A stretch of DNA of 9,933 nucleotides from JALHNF01 sp031972295. GTDB lineage: Bacteria > Patescibacteriota > Minisyncoccia > Phycocordibacterales > UBA5272. Position numbers and translations under genes: made by a program. Shown here one piece after another: positions 1-6,298 of the stretch. Numbering within the stretch: position 1 is the first letter of the stretch; every line of letters starts with the position of its first letter. The notes below the pieces were generated by a model, which saw only the letters and a program-made list of their open reading frames with translations, was not told where the DNA came from and ran no database searches. The DNA lies in the NCBI GenBank assembly GCA_031972295.1, contig DALYEZ010000012.1, positions 1 to 9,933 of the forward strand, given 5' to 3'.

Positions 1-85
1 CTTTATATTATAACGTACAAAACACTTTTTGAATGCTCATAGATTATTGTGGTTCCGTATTTTTTAAATAATTCTAACTAATTAT

Positions 86-119
86 AAAAAAGAAAAACGG
101 GCTGCCGAAGCAGCCCGTT
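86..119 (-). terminator. Rho-independent terminator of the secreted-protein gene
   Basis: A perfect 10-bp stem pairs bases 96-105 with 110-119. On the minus strand the loop is TTCG closed by C-G, the very stable cUUCGg tetraloop. It is followed in the transcribed direction by a T-rich run at about 95-86. It lies about 20 bp past the stop codon at 140-142, so it ends the minus-strand secreted-protein transcript. The GC-rich stem contrasts with the AT-rich flank on its left. Confidence 0.93.
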
Positions 120-139
120 GGGGGGTAGGGACACAAAAA

Positions 140-976
140 TCAGTCTTCGAATCCATCCGAGAACAGTGGCCGGAGAACGAGTGCCACAGACACTGGTGGA
201 TTTTGCCCAACAATGTACTGACAGGTAATACTCACATTCTGTTCGTAGATATAGGCAATCGTCCCATTGATCTGGTCTTGCAGGGTTGGCGTACCTTTCG
301 CTACAGAAGCAGAACCAAAGAACGATTGTTCGTCCGTAAATGGCGACGTAGGAATTCCGACGCCAGTAAACCGAGCAGTTCCATCAGGCCAATATGCATT
401 GCCTGGGCCACGATAGTACAAGGCATCCATGCATGTAGTGTCATTTTGACCACTATTGAGGATGACATCATCTCCACCGCCAGGAAGGTTGTCGGGGCCA
501 TAATCCACTCCAACCCGATTTGTGCCGTCAAGAGTCGTTCCCGTGAGCGTGTTCACAAAGTTCAGTGCGCCGTCAGAGCTGGTGAGCACAAACGTCACAT
601 CTTGCAACGTAAAGCACTCGGTGCCATCACCCTCAATAGCGACACCGCAGTGCAGGCGGTTGCCATGTTCGGCAGCAAACGGGGCGCCCGGATTAGCAAC
701 CCCACGCCATGAAATTCCCGAGGTAACCATGACATCTTGAGGGGTGTAAAACCCGTCCTCAATGACATGGTACGCCGCCGGATCTACGGCGGGATTTCCC
801 GTACTCCCCAAGTTACCTTGGAGAGATGCTTGCGCCGCACTGAGGTACGGTGCCCAGCTGGGCGACCCAAATGCGTTTGGCGCCGGTGATGGCTGTATGC
901 GGATGGTGACAGCTGCCGAAGCATTCACCACACCGAACATCAGCATCAAAAAAAACAAAGAGCATATTCTGTACAT
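140..976 (-). CDS. Secreted protein of unknown function with C-terminal DGFE motif
   Basis: A 278-aa protein that I cannot assign to a functional family. Residues 1-21 form a typical signal peptide: a short basic start (MYR), a hydrophobic core, then an ASA site predicted to be cut after residue 21, so it is exported by Sec. The mature part is rich in Gly, Asp, Asn and Thr, as in beta-rich extracellular proteins. It has four Cys (about 110, 121, 182, 252) that could form two disulfides, and a Gly/Asp-rich stretch near 159-171. It ends in LFSDGFED. I associate a terminal DGFE motif with secreted proteins of Xanthomonadales and related proteobacteria; that is from memory. The start at 974-976 is chosen because GGAG (983-986) sits 6 nt upstream; a 12-codon longer reading frame lacks this. 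The gene has its own promoter and terminator and is clearly more GC-rich than most neighbours, which suggests transfer. Confidence 0.8.
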   Translation of the reverse strand: MYRICSLFFLMLMFGVVNASAAVTIRIQPSPAPNAFGSPSWAPYLSAAQASLQGNLGSTGNPAVDPAAYHVIEDGFYTPQDVMVTSGISWRGVANPGAPFAAEHGNRLHCGVAIEGDGTECFTLQDVTFVLTSSDGALNFVNTLTGTTLDGTNRVGVDYGPDNLPGGGDDVILNSGQNDTTCMDALYYRGPGNAYWPDGTARFTGVGIPTSPFTDEQSFFGSASVAKGTPTLQDQINGTIAYIYEQNVSITCQYIVGQNPPVSVALVLRPLFSDGFED

Positions 977-1022
977 GGACTTCTCCAAAGTTCGAAAGGC
1001 TACATTAGCCAAACGTGCTGTG

Positions 1023-1051
1023 TTTATAACATATTTTTATTGAAATGTCCA
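1023..1051 (-). promoter_or_regulatory. Sigma70-type promoter of the secreted-protein gene
   Basis: On the minus strand TGGACA (1046-1051, 5/6 match to the -35 consensus) is separated by exactly 17 bp from TATAAA (1023-1028, 5/6 match to the -10). The predicted start is near 1016, giving a leader of about 40 nt. The leader contains a small hairpin (GGCTA/TAGCC, 998-1010) and the GGAG Shine-Dalgarno at 983-986. This is the best-matching promoter I see in the window. Confidence 0.7.
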
Positions 1052-1121
1052 GGTACTCCGCTATTTCGTCTGCTGCTTTTTTATTCCAAAAACTTCCTCT
1101 TACCTCATACGTCTTAGGTAA

Positions 1122-1964
1122 TTAATTTTGCACTATAACCGGAATACCAACATCCGCCCACTGATACAACTTTTTTGCTGTAGCCACCGGTAAGTTCACG
1201 CATCCATGCGACCATGGCTTACTAAATTGATCATGCCAATATGCTCCATGAATAACGGCGCCGCCTTGAGTAAAATATAAATCCCACGGAACGCCAGGAA
1301 GATCGTAGTACTGATCACTTACCTCAGGTATCGGACCTTGCATGTATCTACTTGGAGTTTTTCTAAATATAAAAAATGTTCCGCGAGGCGTTGGGGTGTC
1401 TGTAAGTCCTGTCGAAGCAGGCTCTTTCATAAAAATTACATCCCCATCAAATGCATATACCATCTGTTCAGAAATATCAACAACAATACGCTTTGTACTC
1501 GAAGCATTCACACGAGACACTTCTTGATCACCAACATCTGTAAATAACTCAACTGATTCGGTACCCGCAACATATACATCTCCCTTTACTCTTTCTGGAT
1601 AACGAAGCCACGTACTAAATGCAATTCTATACCACGTTAAACCCTCAATCTCAACACTATCTTTAACTTTAAGTACCACCCCATTACGTAATTGCATTAC
1701 CACTGGATATTGCGTCCCAGCCCCAGAACGCATATTCACACATGTTCCCACTCCGTTCCAATCACATCCATTGTGTATCGAGATATATTGAAACATCTCT
1801 ACGGTCGATGTCGCCTTATTTGGCACTCCACCATCTACGGCTGCAAGATTTGATATGTCTATTTTTTCTGATTTTCCAAGCACAGACACTAGAATAGCTA
1901 GGGCAGTAATTACAAAAATTGTAGCTCCTATAAAGACCTTTTTCTGTCTTTGAGTTTTCTTCAT
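1122..1964 (-). CDS. L,D-transpeptidase (YkuD) with SH3 domain, membrane-anchored
   Basis: A 280-aa cell-wall enzyme. Residues 1-9 are basic, residues 10-29 form one membrane helix, and the rest should lie outside the membrane. An SH3-like domain at about 67-120 has the typical N-M-R-S-G-x-G-T core (77-84) and probably binds peptidoglycan. The YkuD catalytic domain spans about 158-280 and keeps the full signature: His239 in IHG, then SHGCVN at 252-257 with catalytic Cys255. By family knowledge it forms 3-3 peptide cross-links or anchors proteins to peptidoglycan through an acyl-enzyme on this Cys. The ATG at 1962-1964 is preferred over an upstream in-frame start because the basic MKKTQRQKK segment should begin the signal anchor; the SD is weak (AGG). 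It is divergent from the HAD-like gene and shares a palindrome-containing spacer with it. Confidence 0.93.
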   Translation of the reverse strand: MKKTQRQKKVFIGATIFVITALAILVSVLGKSEKIDISNLAAVDGGVPNKATSTVEMFQYISIHNGCDWNGVGTCVNMRSGAGTQYPVVMQLRNGVVLKVKDSVEIEGLTWYRIAFSTWLRYPERVKGDVYVAGTESVELFTDVGDQEVSRVNASSTKRIVVDISEQMVYAFDGDVIFMKEPASTGLTDTPTPRGTFFIFRKTPSRYMQGPIPEVSDQYYDLPGVPWDLYFTQGGAVIHGAYWHDQFSKPWSHGCVNLPVATAKKLYQWADVGIPVIVQN

Positions 1965-2017
1965 ATCTATAACCTGTATAACACACAACCACAAAGGAAT
2001 CTAGCTTTTTGTATAAG

Positions 2018-2028
2018 TTTGACTCAAA
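2018..2028. promoter_or_regulatory. Palindrome TTTGA-C-TCAAA in divergent spacer
   Basis: A perfect 5+1+5 palindrome between the L,D-transpeptidase (minus) and HAD-like (plus) genes. It contains TTGACT on the plus strand (2019-2024), a 5/6 match to a -35 box. On the minus strand it contains TTGAGT, which lies 18 bp from a possible -10, TAGATT. It could be an operator or back-to-back -35 elements. The plus-strand -10 is poor, so the promoter reading is uncertain. Confidence 0.35.
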
Positions 2029-2095
2029 AATGCTTTCGTGACATTGTTGCATTAATCAGGTCATGGTGACTTGGTGCACATTGGGAGTCATTGAG

Positions 2096-2536
2096 ATGGA
2101 GAGGATAGGAATTACAATCGAGTCTGTATTCAGCTTCTACGATACAGCCTTGGCAGAAGATGGAAAGTTGGTTTCGTTTCCTGGTGCTGTTGAAGCATTA
2201 TCCTGGCTCAAGGCAAGGGGGGACAAAGTCTGCCTCATTTCTGTTTGCTCAAAAGAAGAGTGGGAGCATCTGAAAGAGCGGATCTTGGACAGGGTTGATG
2301 TGCCGCTTTACTTCTGCGAAACAGAAGACGGGAAAAGACAACTCTGCACAGAGCACCGTCTGGCAACCTATGTCGACAGTAGTCTGCTGAGTCTTGGGCA
2401 GCTTCCTGAATCAGTAACCACAAAGTTCCTGTTTCGCCCGAAAAAAAAGGAGGTCTTACAATATGCACGACTGCTCAAAACAGTTATTCAAGTGGAAACT
2501 TGGGAGCAAATTCTGCTGAAGTTGATGCAGAAATGA
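2096..2536 (+). CDS. HAD-like protein, divergent, probably lacking catalytic Asp
   Basis: A 146-aa soluble protein whose layout recalls HAD-superfamily hydrolases: a first strand (IGITI, 4-8), a short cap-like segment, then FPGAVEALSWLKARG (28-42). A second strand follows, ending LISVCS (47-52), where HAD motif II has its Ser/Thr. Further on come a Lys-rich turn (RPKKK) and a strand YVDSS where motif IV acidic residues normally lie. The motif I DxDx(T/V) nucleophile is not present (ITIES instead), so phosphatase activity is doubtful; it may be a binding or degenerate member. The start at 2096 is chosen over an in-frame ATG 33 bp upstream because GGGAG (2083-2087) lies 8 nt before it. Base composition is more GC-rich than the genes to its right. 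It is a single-gene unit with its own terminator. Confidence 0.6.
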   Translation: MERIGITIESVFSFYDTALAEDGKLVSFPGAVEALSWLKARGDKVCLISVCSKEEWEHLKERILDRVDVPLYFCETEDGKRQLCTEHRLATYVDSSLLSLGQLPESVTTKFLFRPKKKEVLQYARLLKTVIQVETWEQILLKLMQK

Positions 2537-2558
2537 AGCAAGACCTCCCTCGTACGTG

Positions 2559-2596
2559 GGCCAATGTTTGTAAAAACTTGGCCTACTTTTTTATTT
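2559..2596 (+). terminator. Rho-independent terminator after the HAD-like gene
   Basis: GGCCAA (2559-2564) pairs with TTGGCC (2578-2583). After a one-base T bulge, GTTT pairs with AAAC, closed by a GTAA (GNRA-type) tetraloop at 2570-2573. A T-rich run (2587-2596) follows. It starts 22 bp after the HAD-like stop codon, and its T-run overlaps the end of the convergent META-domain gene (stop at 2591-2593). No matching T-run lies on the other side, so it should act on plus-strand transcripts only. Confidence 0.85.
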
Positions 2597-3523
2597 AAAC
2601 ACTACTGACCCACTATCAAATTTGAGGTCGAGGATAAGTTCTCCACGATTTGTGAAGTGATAATTACTAGTATGTTCAAGCATTAGTGCGAAAACCGTAT
2701 CTTGAGAACCCGCACAATACATCTCAGTCATAAATATTTCAGAAAAAGTAATTGTGTCAGTGTTCGCAGTGTAGCTTCCACCCATACTATTACAATCAGT
2801 TGTAGCAGAAAACTTTCCATTAGTACCAAAGGTAAGAGAGAACGCTCCCGCTTTTGTGGGACGTATTTCACGTTCATCATTATAGAGTGTCGATATCCAC
2901 ACCCATTGTTTCATACCAAGTGACATTTTCGATGGGTCTGCCTCGCCTTCAAAGTTTTGCTCAACCTCACCAAACTGCATTATCTGAGGATCGAGAAAAA
3001 GCCATTTACTTTTTCCAACTGAAGGGCGCGTAGTGAAAGGTTCTCCCGGAGCACGATCAGCATAGTTAACAATTACAATCTTTCCGTTACCCTTTTCTGT
3101 TGTCTGAGGAGCAATCCGATCACCAAGTAAGAATGCCTCAGATCCTACATATCCTCGATCTGTATTAAGCGCAGCTACAACATAATAAAATGTCCCACTT
3201 CCCCCTGTTGTTTGCGTAAGAAGAAACACAACATCGTCACGTCCATCACCATTAAGATCAGACACCACTCCATTTCCAAAATACTGAGTAGTAACTTTTG
3301 AAGCAGATCCTGGAGCGGCTTCTGTTTGCGCTACACCATCTTTAAGTTTGACACGCATTCCTCCAATAACATACTCAGCATCTTTATAGTCTTCAGATGC
3401 ATACCCTTGTTTTTCGTTATATATATAATTATTGATCGTATAAAAAATTCCAATCAAACCAATAACAACTAGTAATATGGCAAACACAATGCCTCTTCCC
3501 ACAAAAAAGTTTCTTATATTCAT
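2591..3523 (-). CDS. Membrane-anchored META-domain (HslJ-like) protein
   Basis: A 310-aa protein with one N-terminal membrane helix (about 11-32) and an external body. Residues 83-160 hold a repeat-like module with a DLNGDGRDD acidic loop (89-97). Such loops resemble Ca2+-binding EF-hand/dockerin or FG-GAP loops and are common in secreted proteins. The C-terminal third (about 206-310) is a META domain, with the W-V-W-I start, the DCNSMGGSY core (243-251) and the MTEMYC segment (265-270) expected of this family (HslJ in E. coli). META domains are linked to stress tolerance, but their biochemical role is not settled. No Shine-Dalgarno is visible; a TAGAGT hexamer lies exactly 6 nt before the ATG, suggesting a leaderless mRNA. 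The DUF817 gene ends 27 bp upstream. Confidence 0.88.
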   Translation of the reverse strand: MNIRNFFVGRGIVFAILLVVIGLIGIFYTINNYIYNEKQGYASEDYKDAEYVIGGMRVKLKDGVAQTEAAPGSASKVTTQYFGNGVVSDLNGDGRDDVVFLLTQTTGGSGTFYYVVAALNTDRGYVGSEAFLLGDRIAPQTTEKGNGKIVIVNYADRAPGEPFTTRPSVGKSKWLFLDPQIMQFGEVEQNFEGEADPSKMSLGMKQWVWISTLYNDEREIRPTKAGAFSLTFGTNGKFSATTDCNSMGGSYTANTDTITFSEIFMTEMYCAGSQDTVFALMLEHTSNYHFTNRGELILDLKFDSGSVVFK

Positions 3524-3529
3524 ACAAAT

Positions 3530-3535
3530 ACTCTA
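3530..3535 (-). promoter_or_regulatory. Candidate -10 box placing +1 on the META-gene ATG
   Basis: TAGAGT on the minus strand ends 7 nt before the A of the start codon (3521-3523). That is the spacing expected if transcription begins at the ATG itself. No good -35 is visible. The same arrangement occurs at 5412-5417 and 9753-9758. Confidence 0.35.
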
Positions 3536-3550
3536 CCATTTTAGAGACTC

Positions 3551-4372
3551 TCAACCCACCTTTTTACGCTCTTGTTTAAAATGTTTAAGATATGCAACCA
3601 CGATGAAACAAATTATCACCAGAAGAAACCACGAGGTTATTTTTTGTAGACTTACTACTTCCCATACATGAATTTGTCCGGGGTATTTCCAAGCACCATA
3701 AAATGTAGCTATGTTTTCAGCTATCCATACAAAAAAGCCAATGAGTATAAAACTAAGAATGATCGGCATTTTATACTCCCTTTTACGGGGAGTGAAATAT
3801 ACATTCGTGCGGTAATAGATAATAACTATTGCAACAAATAAAAGTATTCTGAAATCAAGAATAAAGTGATTAGTGAAGAAGTTTAGATATATAAAGAAGC
3901 ATAAGATAATGCTTACGATATATGGTGGATGATTACTTAAACGTAAGTTAAACACTTTCCATGCCTGTGCAACATAGCTTCCCACTGCCGCATACATAAA
4001 GCCACTATAAAGCGGTACTCCAGCAATTTTCAAAAACCCAGGTTCTGGATACGACCAAGACCCAATCGCAGGATGAGTCTTATACAACTCAAGACATAAA
4101 CCAATTATATGAAATAAAAAAATTGTTTTTGCCTCATCTTTTGTTTCTAGCTTAGAAATAATCAGAATTATTTGAATGACAATCGCGGCAATAAAAAGAA
4201 AGTCGTACCTATGGATATTTCCAAGCGGAATGTAATTTGAAACAAAAAGAGTGAAGAGAAAAAGTGCTGGAAAAATAACAGCCCGTAACTCTTTTATGGT
4301 AAAGAAAAATAACTCTTCTGAAAAGAATTTCCACTTAAACACTGTAACCCATGTATATATTTTAGAAAGCAT
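3551..4372 (-). CDS. DUF817 family integral membrane protein (YoaT-like)
   Basis: A 273-aa polytopic membrane protein with about eight hydrophobic helices (roughly 31-48, 56-74, 83-96, 122-140, 150-165, 172-188, 203-220, 246-262). It matches DUF817 by the conserved KTHPAIGSWSYPE block (98-110), followed by GVPLYSGFMYAAVGSYVAQAW (118-138), and a second WKYPGQIHVWE block near 228-238. The repeated aromatic/Pro/Glu motifs face the same side and may form a ligand site, but the family's function is unknown. The length is typical for the family. It ends 27 bp before the META-domain gene, so the two may share regulation. The start follows a short open frame ending TAA, three nt upstream of its ATG; no SD is evident. 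Confidence 0.88.
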   Translation of the reverse strand: MLSKIYTWVTVFKWKFFSEELFFFTIKELRAVIFPALFLFTLFVSNYIPLGNIHRYDFLFIAAIVIQIILIISKLETKDEAKTIFLFHIIGLCLELYKTHPAIGSWSYPEPGFLKIAGVPLYSGFMYAAVGSYVAQAWKVFNLRLSNHPPYIVSIILCFFIYLNFFTNHFILDFRILLFVAIVIIYYRTNVYFTPRKREYKMPIILSFILIGFFVWIAENIATFYGAWKYPGQIHVWEVVSLQKITSWFLLVIICFIVVAYLKHFKQERKKVG

Positions 4373-4378
4373 ATTTTA

Positions 4379-4453
4379 CTTGAGCCTACTCATTCGTCTG
4401 CGCTTATCAATACTTGCTAGATTGTTTGGTATCGTAAAATTCCCCAGCAGATC
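4379..4453 (-). other. Possible gene remnant or leader frame upstream of DUF817
   Basis: A 25-codon open stretch runs between TAG (4454-4456) and TAA (4376-4378), with no ATG until codon 21. It is very basic at the end (DKRRRMSRLK) and stops 3 nt before the DUF817 start. The last five codons would make a mini-ORF, MSRLK. An open run of this length can occur by chance in AT-rich DNA, so the evidence is weak. It could be the tail of a lost gene or a leader peptide. Confidence 0.2.
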
Positions 4454-4454
4454 C

Positions 4455-4469
4455 TAGAAGACTCTTCTA
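4455..4469. repeat. Small perfect inverted repeat tagaag-act-cttcta
   Basis: A 6-bp stem with a 3-nt loop just past the end of the downstream DUF1801 gene. A second weaker inverted repeat (aatagc/gctatt, 4469-4489) overlaps the stop codon. Neither is followed by a T-run on the minus strand, so I do not call a terminator, although they may protect the 3' end of the mRNA. Confidence 0.3.
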
Positions 4470-4476
4470 ATAGCTT

Positions 4477-4944
4477 TTATTTTGCTATTTTGACACTCTT
4501 TGGAATTGGTTTAGAGGTGACTGATTTTTTAGGCAGAGCAATTCTTTTTAACACTCCTTTTCTTTTGACAATATTTTTATAATCCCACTGTATGTCTTGT
4601 GCCTTCTCCAACCAACGTTTTAAATCTTTCTTGTTGATTTGCGACACATCTGTATACCTGATTTCAGATGCCTTAAAACTACCCTCTTTGTGTAAATCTT
4701 TTTCCTTGAAAGACTGTCCACTCCAAAAAAGTAGCCGCACACAATCTTTTAATTTGTCGTACCCAACAATAGGATTACCATCCAAGAACCACACAGGATG
4801 AGCGTGCCAAATCTTATTCTCAGCTTTCGGTAAGTTTCGACTTAACCCCTCAGCTAACACTTCACAAATTTCTTTACTAACTCTAGATTGTTTTTTATTG
4901 TAGGCTAAAATATCTTTGCTTATTTTAGTAAGTGTTTTAGACAT
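4477..4944 (-). CDS. DUF1801 domain protein (first of two)
   Basis: A 155-aa soluble protein. Residues 1-35 are helical and Lys-rich. A central alpha/beta part carries the family-type KIWHAHPVWFLDGNPIVGYD block (44-63), where DUF1801 members have a W/Y-G/H-x-P-x-F motif. Then follow CVRLLFWSGQSF (68-79) and a Lys-rich C-terminal tail (about 127-155) that could be disordered or bind nucleic acid. DUF1801 includes YdhG/YobT-type proteins; a B. subtilis member (Fra) is reported as a frataxin-like iron chaperone, but I cannot extend that role here. The SRPBCC gene stops only 5 bp upstream, so both are probably on one mRNA. No strong SD is present. Confidence 0.75.
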   Translation of the reverse strand: MSKTLTKISKDILAYNKKQSRVSKEICEVLAEGLSRNLPKAENKIWHAHPVWFLDGNPIVGYDKLKDCVRLLFWSGQSFKEKDLHKEGSFKASEIRYTDVSQINKKDLKRWLEKAQDIQWDYKNIVKRKGVLKRIALPKKSVTSKPIPKSVKIAK

Positions 4945-4949
4945 ATATA

Positions 4950-5405
4950 TTATTTCTCACAAATCTCCTTGAGCTTCAAAAGAGCTTTTGGCCACATTCC
5001 TTCAAACATTTCTTTCATAGCTTTAGATTCCGGAGTTGACTGCATTTCCATATCCACAGCAAGAAGTGTTTCAGTCCCTTTGTCAGTGAACGTATAGTTC
5101 TCATATGCGGGGAGCCACTTCATCACTTGTTCACTGGTGGTATCTTCAACACCATTCTTTATTTCTCCTAAGTGTTTGATTGAAACAAATGCGTATGGAA
5201 TATTTTCAGCTATTTCAGATACCATACCACTTCCGCCTGATCCTAAAAATTTCATTTTACTTCCTTTATCCCAAGAACCTTCATAATAGGAGGTTGGCTC
5301 AAAAGCACTCGTCCACTCTTTGTATGATTCCTCTGCCAACATCGTATCCCATACCTTTTGCACGGGAGCGTGTATATCTATCTCAAAATGCATTGTTTCT
5401 TTCAT
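4950..5405 (-). CDS. SRPBCC/AHSA1-type ligand-binding domain protein
   Basis: A 151-aa START-like fold protein of the AHSA1 type (activator of Hsp90 ATPase homologues). It begins with a beta strand HFEIDIHAPVQKVWDTM (6-22), the usual first strand and helix with the A-P-x-x-V-W pattern. KEWTSAF and YYEGSWDKGSKMKFLG (41-55) follow, where the family has GG-x-(F/W)-x-x-G-x-x-x-x-f. It ends with a long helix (about 125-150). Bacterial members bind small hydrophobic ligands; the ligand here is unknown. I chose the ATG at 5403-5405. An in-frame TTG 27 bp upstream would place the GAGGAG and TATAAT sequences inside the gene. A perfect TATAAT lies 6 nt before the ATG. The next gene (DUF1801) starts 5 bp after the stop. 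Confidence 0.85.
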   Translation of the reverse strand: MKETMHFEIDIHAPVQKVWDTMLAEESYKEWTSAFEPTSYYEGSWDKGSKMKFLGSGGSGMVSEIAENIPYAFVSIKHLGEIKNGVEDTTSEQVMKWLPAYENYTFTDKGTETLLAVDMEMQSTPESKAMKEMFEGMWPKALLKLKEICEK

Positions 5406-5411
5406 GTGTTT

Positions 5412-5445
5412 ATTATACTCCTCAAAGTCCAAACCTCTAGTTTGG
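5412..5445 (-). promoter_or_regulatory. TATAAT box and ccaaac/gtttgg inverted repeat between divergent genes
   Basis: TATAAT (minus strand, 5412-5417) lies exactly 6 nt before the SRPBCC ATG, which would put the transcript start on the ATG. A perfect inverted repeat, ccaaac-ctcta-gtttgg (5429-5445), covers the place where the -35 should be; no recognisable -35 sequence is present. Its position in the 59-bp divergent spacer fits an operator that could control both SRPBCC/DUF1801 and DUF2200. On the plus strand TAAAAT (5449-5454) is a possible -10 for the DUF2200 gene. Confidence 0.5.
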
Positions 5446-5464
5446 TGTTAAAATAAAGAAAACT

Positions 5465-5833
5465 ATGAAGCAAGTAGATGCAGCGAAAAAACATCGAATC
5501 TATACCATGAGCTTTGCCAGTGTCTATCCACTATATATTACTAAAGCAGAGAAAAAAGGACGTACAAAAAAGGAAGTCGATGAGATTATTCGCTGGTTAA
5601 CCGGATATAGTCAGAAGGAATTAGAAACGCAATTAAAAAAACAAACAGATTTTGAAACCTTTTTCACAGAAGCTTCTCAACTAAATCCTTCACGAACTTT
5701 AATTACTGGTGTCATTTGCGGTGTCCGACTGGAAGACATCAAAGAACCAACTATGCGGGAAATTCGGTATCTAGATAAATTAATCGATGAATTAGCAAAG
5801 GGAAAAGCAATGGAGAAAATTTTGCGGAAGTAA
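5465..5833 (+). CDS. DUF2200 family protein
   Basis: A 122-aa soluble protein that I recognise as DUF2200 by nearly the whole sequence. The diagnostic blocks are HRIYTMSFASVYPLYI (10-25), KAEKKGRTKKEVDEIIRWLTG (27-47), QTDFETFF (60-67), LNPSRTLITGVICGVR (73-88) and MREIRYLDKLIDELAKGKAM (96-115). The length is normal and the protein looks intact. The family is common in soil bacteria and has no established function; it appears to be a small helical cytosolic protein. It is the only plus-strand gene in the right-hand two thirds. It is divergent from SRPBCC and converges on the YCII gene with only 7 bp between stop codons, leaving no room for a separate terminator. No clear SD precedes the ATG. 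Confidence 0.93.
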   Translation: MKQVDAAKKHRIYTMSFASVYPLYITKAEKKGRTKKEVDEIIRWLTGYSQKELETQLKKQTDFETFFTEASQLNPSRTLITGVICGVRLEDIKEPTMREIRYLDKLIDELAKGKAMEKILRK

Positions 5834-5840
5834 ACGGAAG

Positions 5841-6179
5841 TTAGCTTATATTTTTATTGACTGGCATAACTTCAATCCACCCGCCTGGGATACCAAAGTG
5901 TGGGTGGTTTTTGAACATTTCTGCCGCTACTTCAAGTGACTCAGCCTCAACAAATGAATACATCATGATGTCGTTTCGCGAATCCTCTACCCCGCTTGAG
6001 GTTATACGCTTCGGTTTTCCTACACCTGCGCTCTCAGTCAGGAAACCTTTGTGTTCTGACATCCACGCATTCCATTCTGATTGCATTTGAATCTCCTGAG
6101 CCTTTCGCTCTGCTTCAGGCATCTGTAACCATTGATCAAGCCCAGCGTGAGGCATTTGGTACGTAACAAAGAATTTCAT
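5841..6179 (-). CDS. YCII-related (YciI/DGPF-like) domain protein
   Basis: A 112-aa ferredoxin-like alpha+beta barrel protein of the YCII-related type. It starts with strand MKFFVTYQ (1-8), followed by a helix ending in a Trp-x-x-Trp-Met pair (36-40) and GFLTESAGVGKPKRI (45-59). The fold ends with MMYSFVEAESLEVAAEMFKN (72-91) and the family-type HPHFGIPGGWIEVMPV (92-107). The central strand-turn-helix matches the E-A-x-(S/D)-x-(E/D)-x-A pattern. Such proteins are often small enzymes or dimeric ligand binders of unknown substrate. The start is just left of the assembly gap, so the upstream promoter and any longer N-terminus are not visible. Confidence 0.82.
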   Translation of the reverse strand: MKFFVTYQMPHAGLDQWLQMPEAERKAQEIQMQSEWNAWMSEHKGFLTESAGVGKPKRITSSGVEDSRNDIMMYSFVEAESLEVAAEMFKNHPHFGIPGGWIEVMPVNKNIS

Positions 6180-6185
6180 ATAAAC

Positions 6186-6285
6186 NNNNNNNNNNNNNNN
6201 NNNNNNNNNNNNNNNNNNNNNNNNNNNNNNNNNNNNNNNNNNNNNNNNNNNNNNNNNNNNNNNNNNNNNNNNNNNNNNNNNNNNN
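6186..6285. other. Assembly gap (100 N)
   Basis: Exactly 100 undetermined bases, the usual placeholder for a scaffold join of unknown size. It hides the region upstream of the YCII gene and the DNA downstream of the VTT-like gene. Neighbour relations across it rest on scaffolding. Confidence 0.99.
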
Positions 6286-6298
6286 TTCTTTTAGGCAG

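Noticed and set aside
203..1043. Plus-strand open frames opposite the secreted-protein gene
   Set aside because: They lie antisense to a gene with signal peptide, promoter, SD and terminator, and their translations are Arg/Ser-rich without domain features.
4469..4489. Hairpin aatagc/gctatt at the DUF1801 stop as a terminator
   Set aside because: The stem is short and AT-rich, overlaps the stop codon, and no T-run follows on the minus strand.
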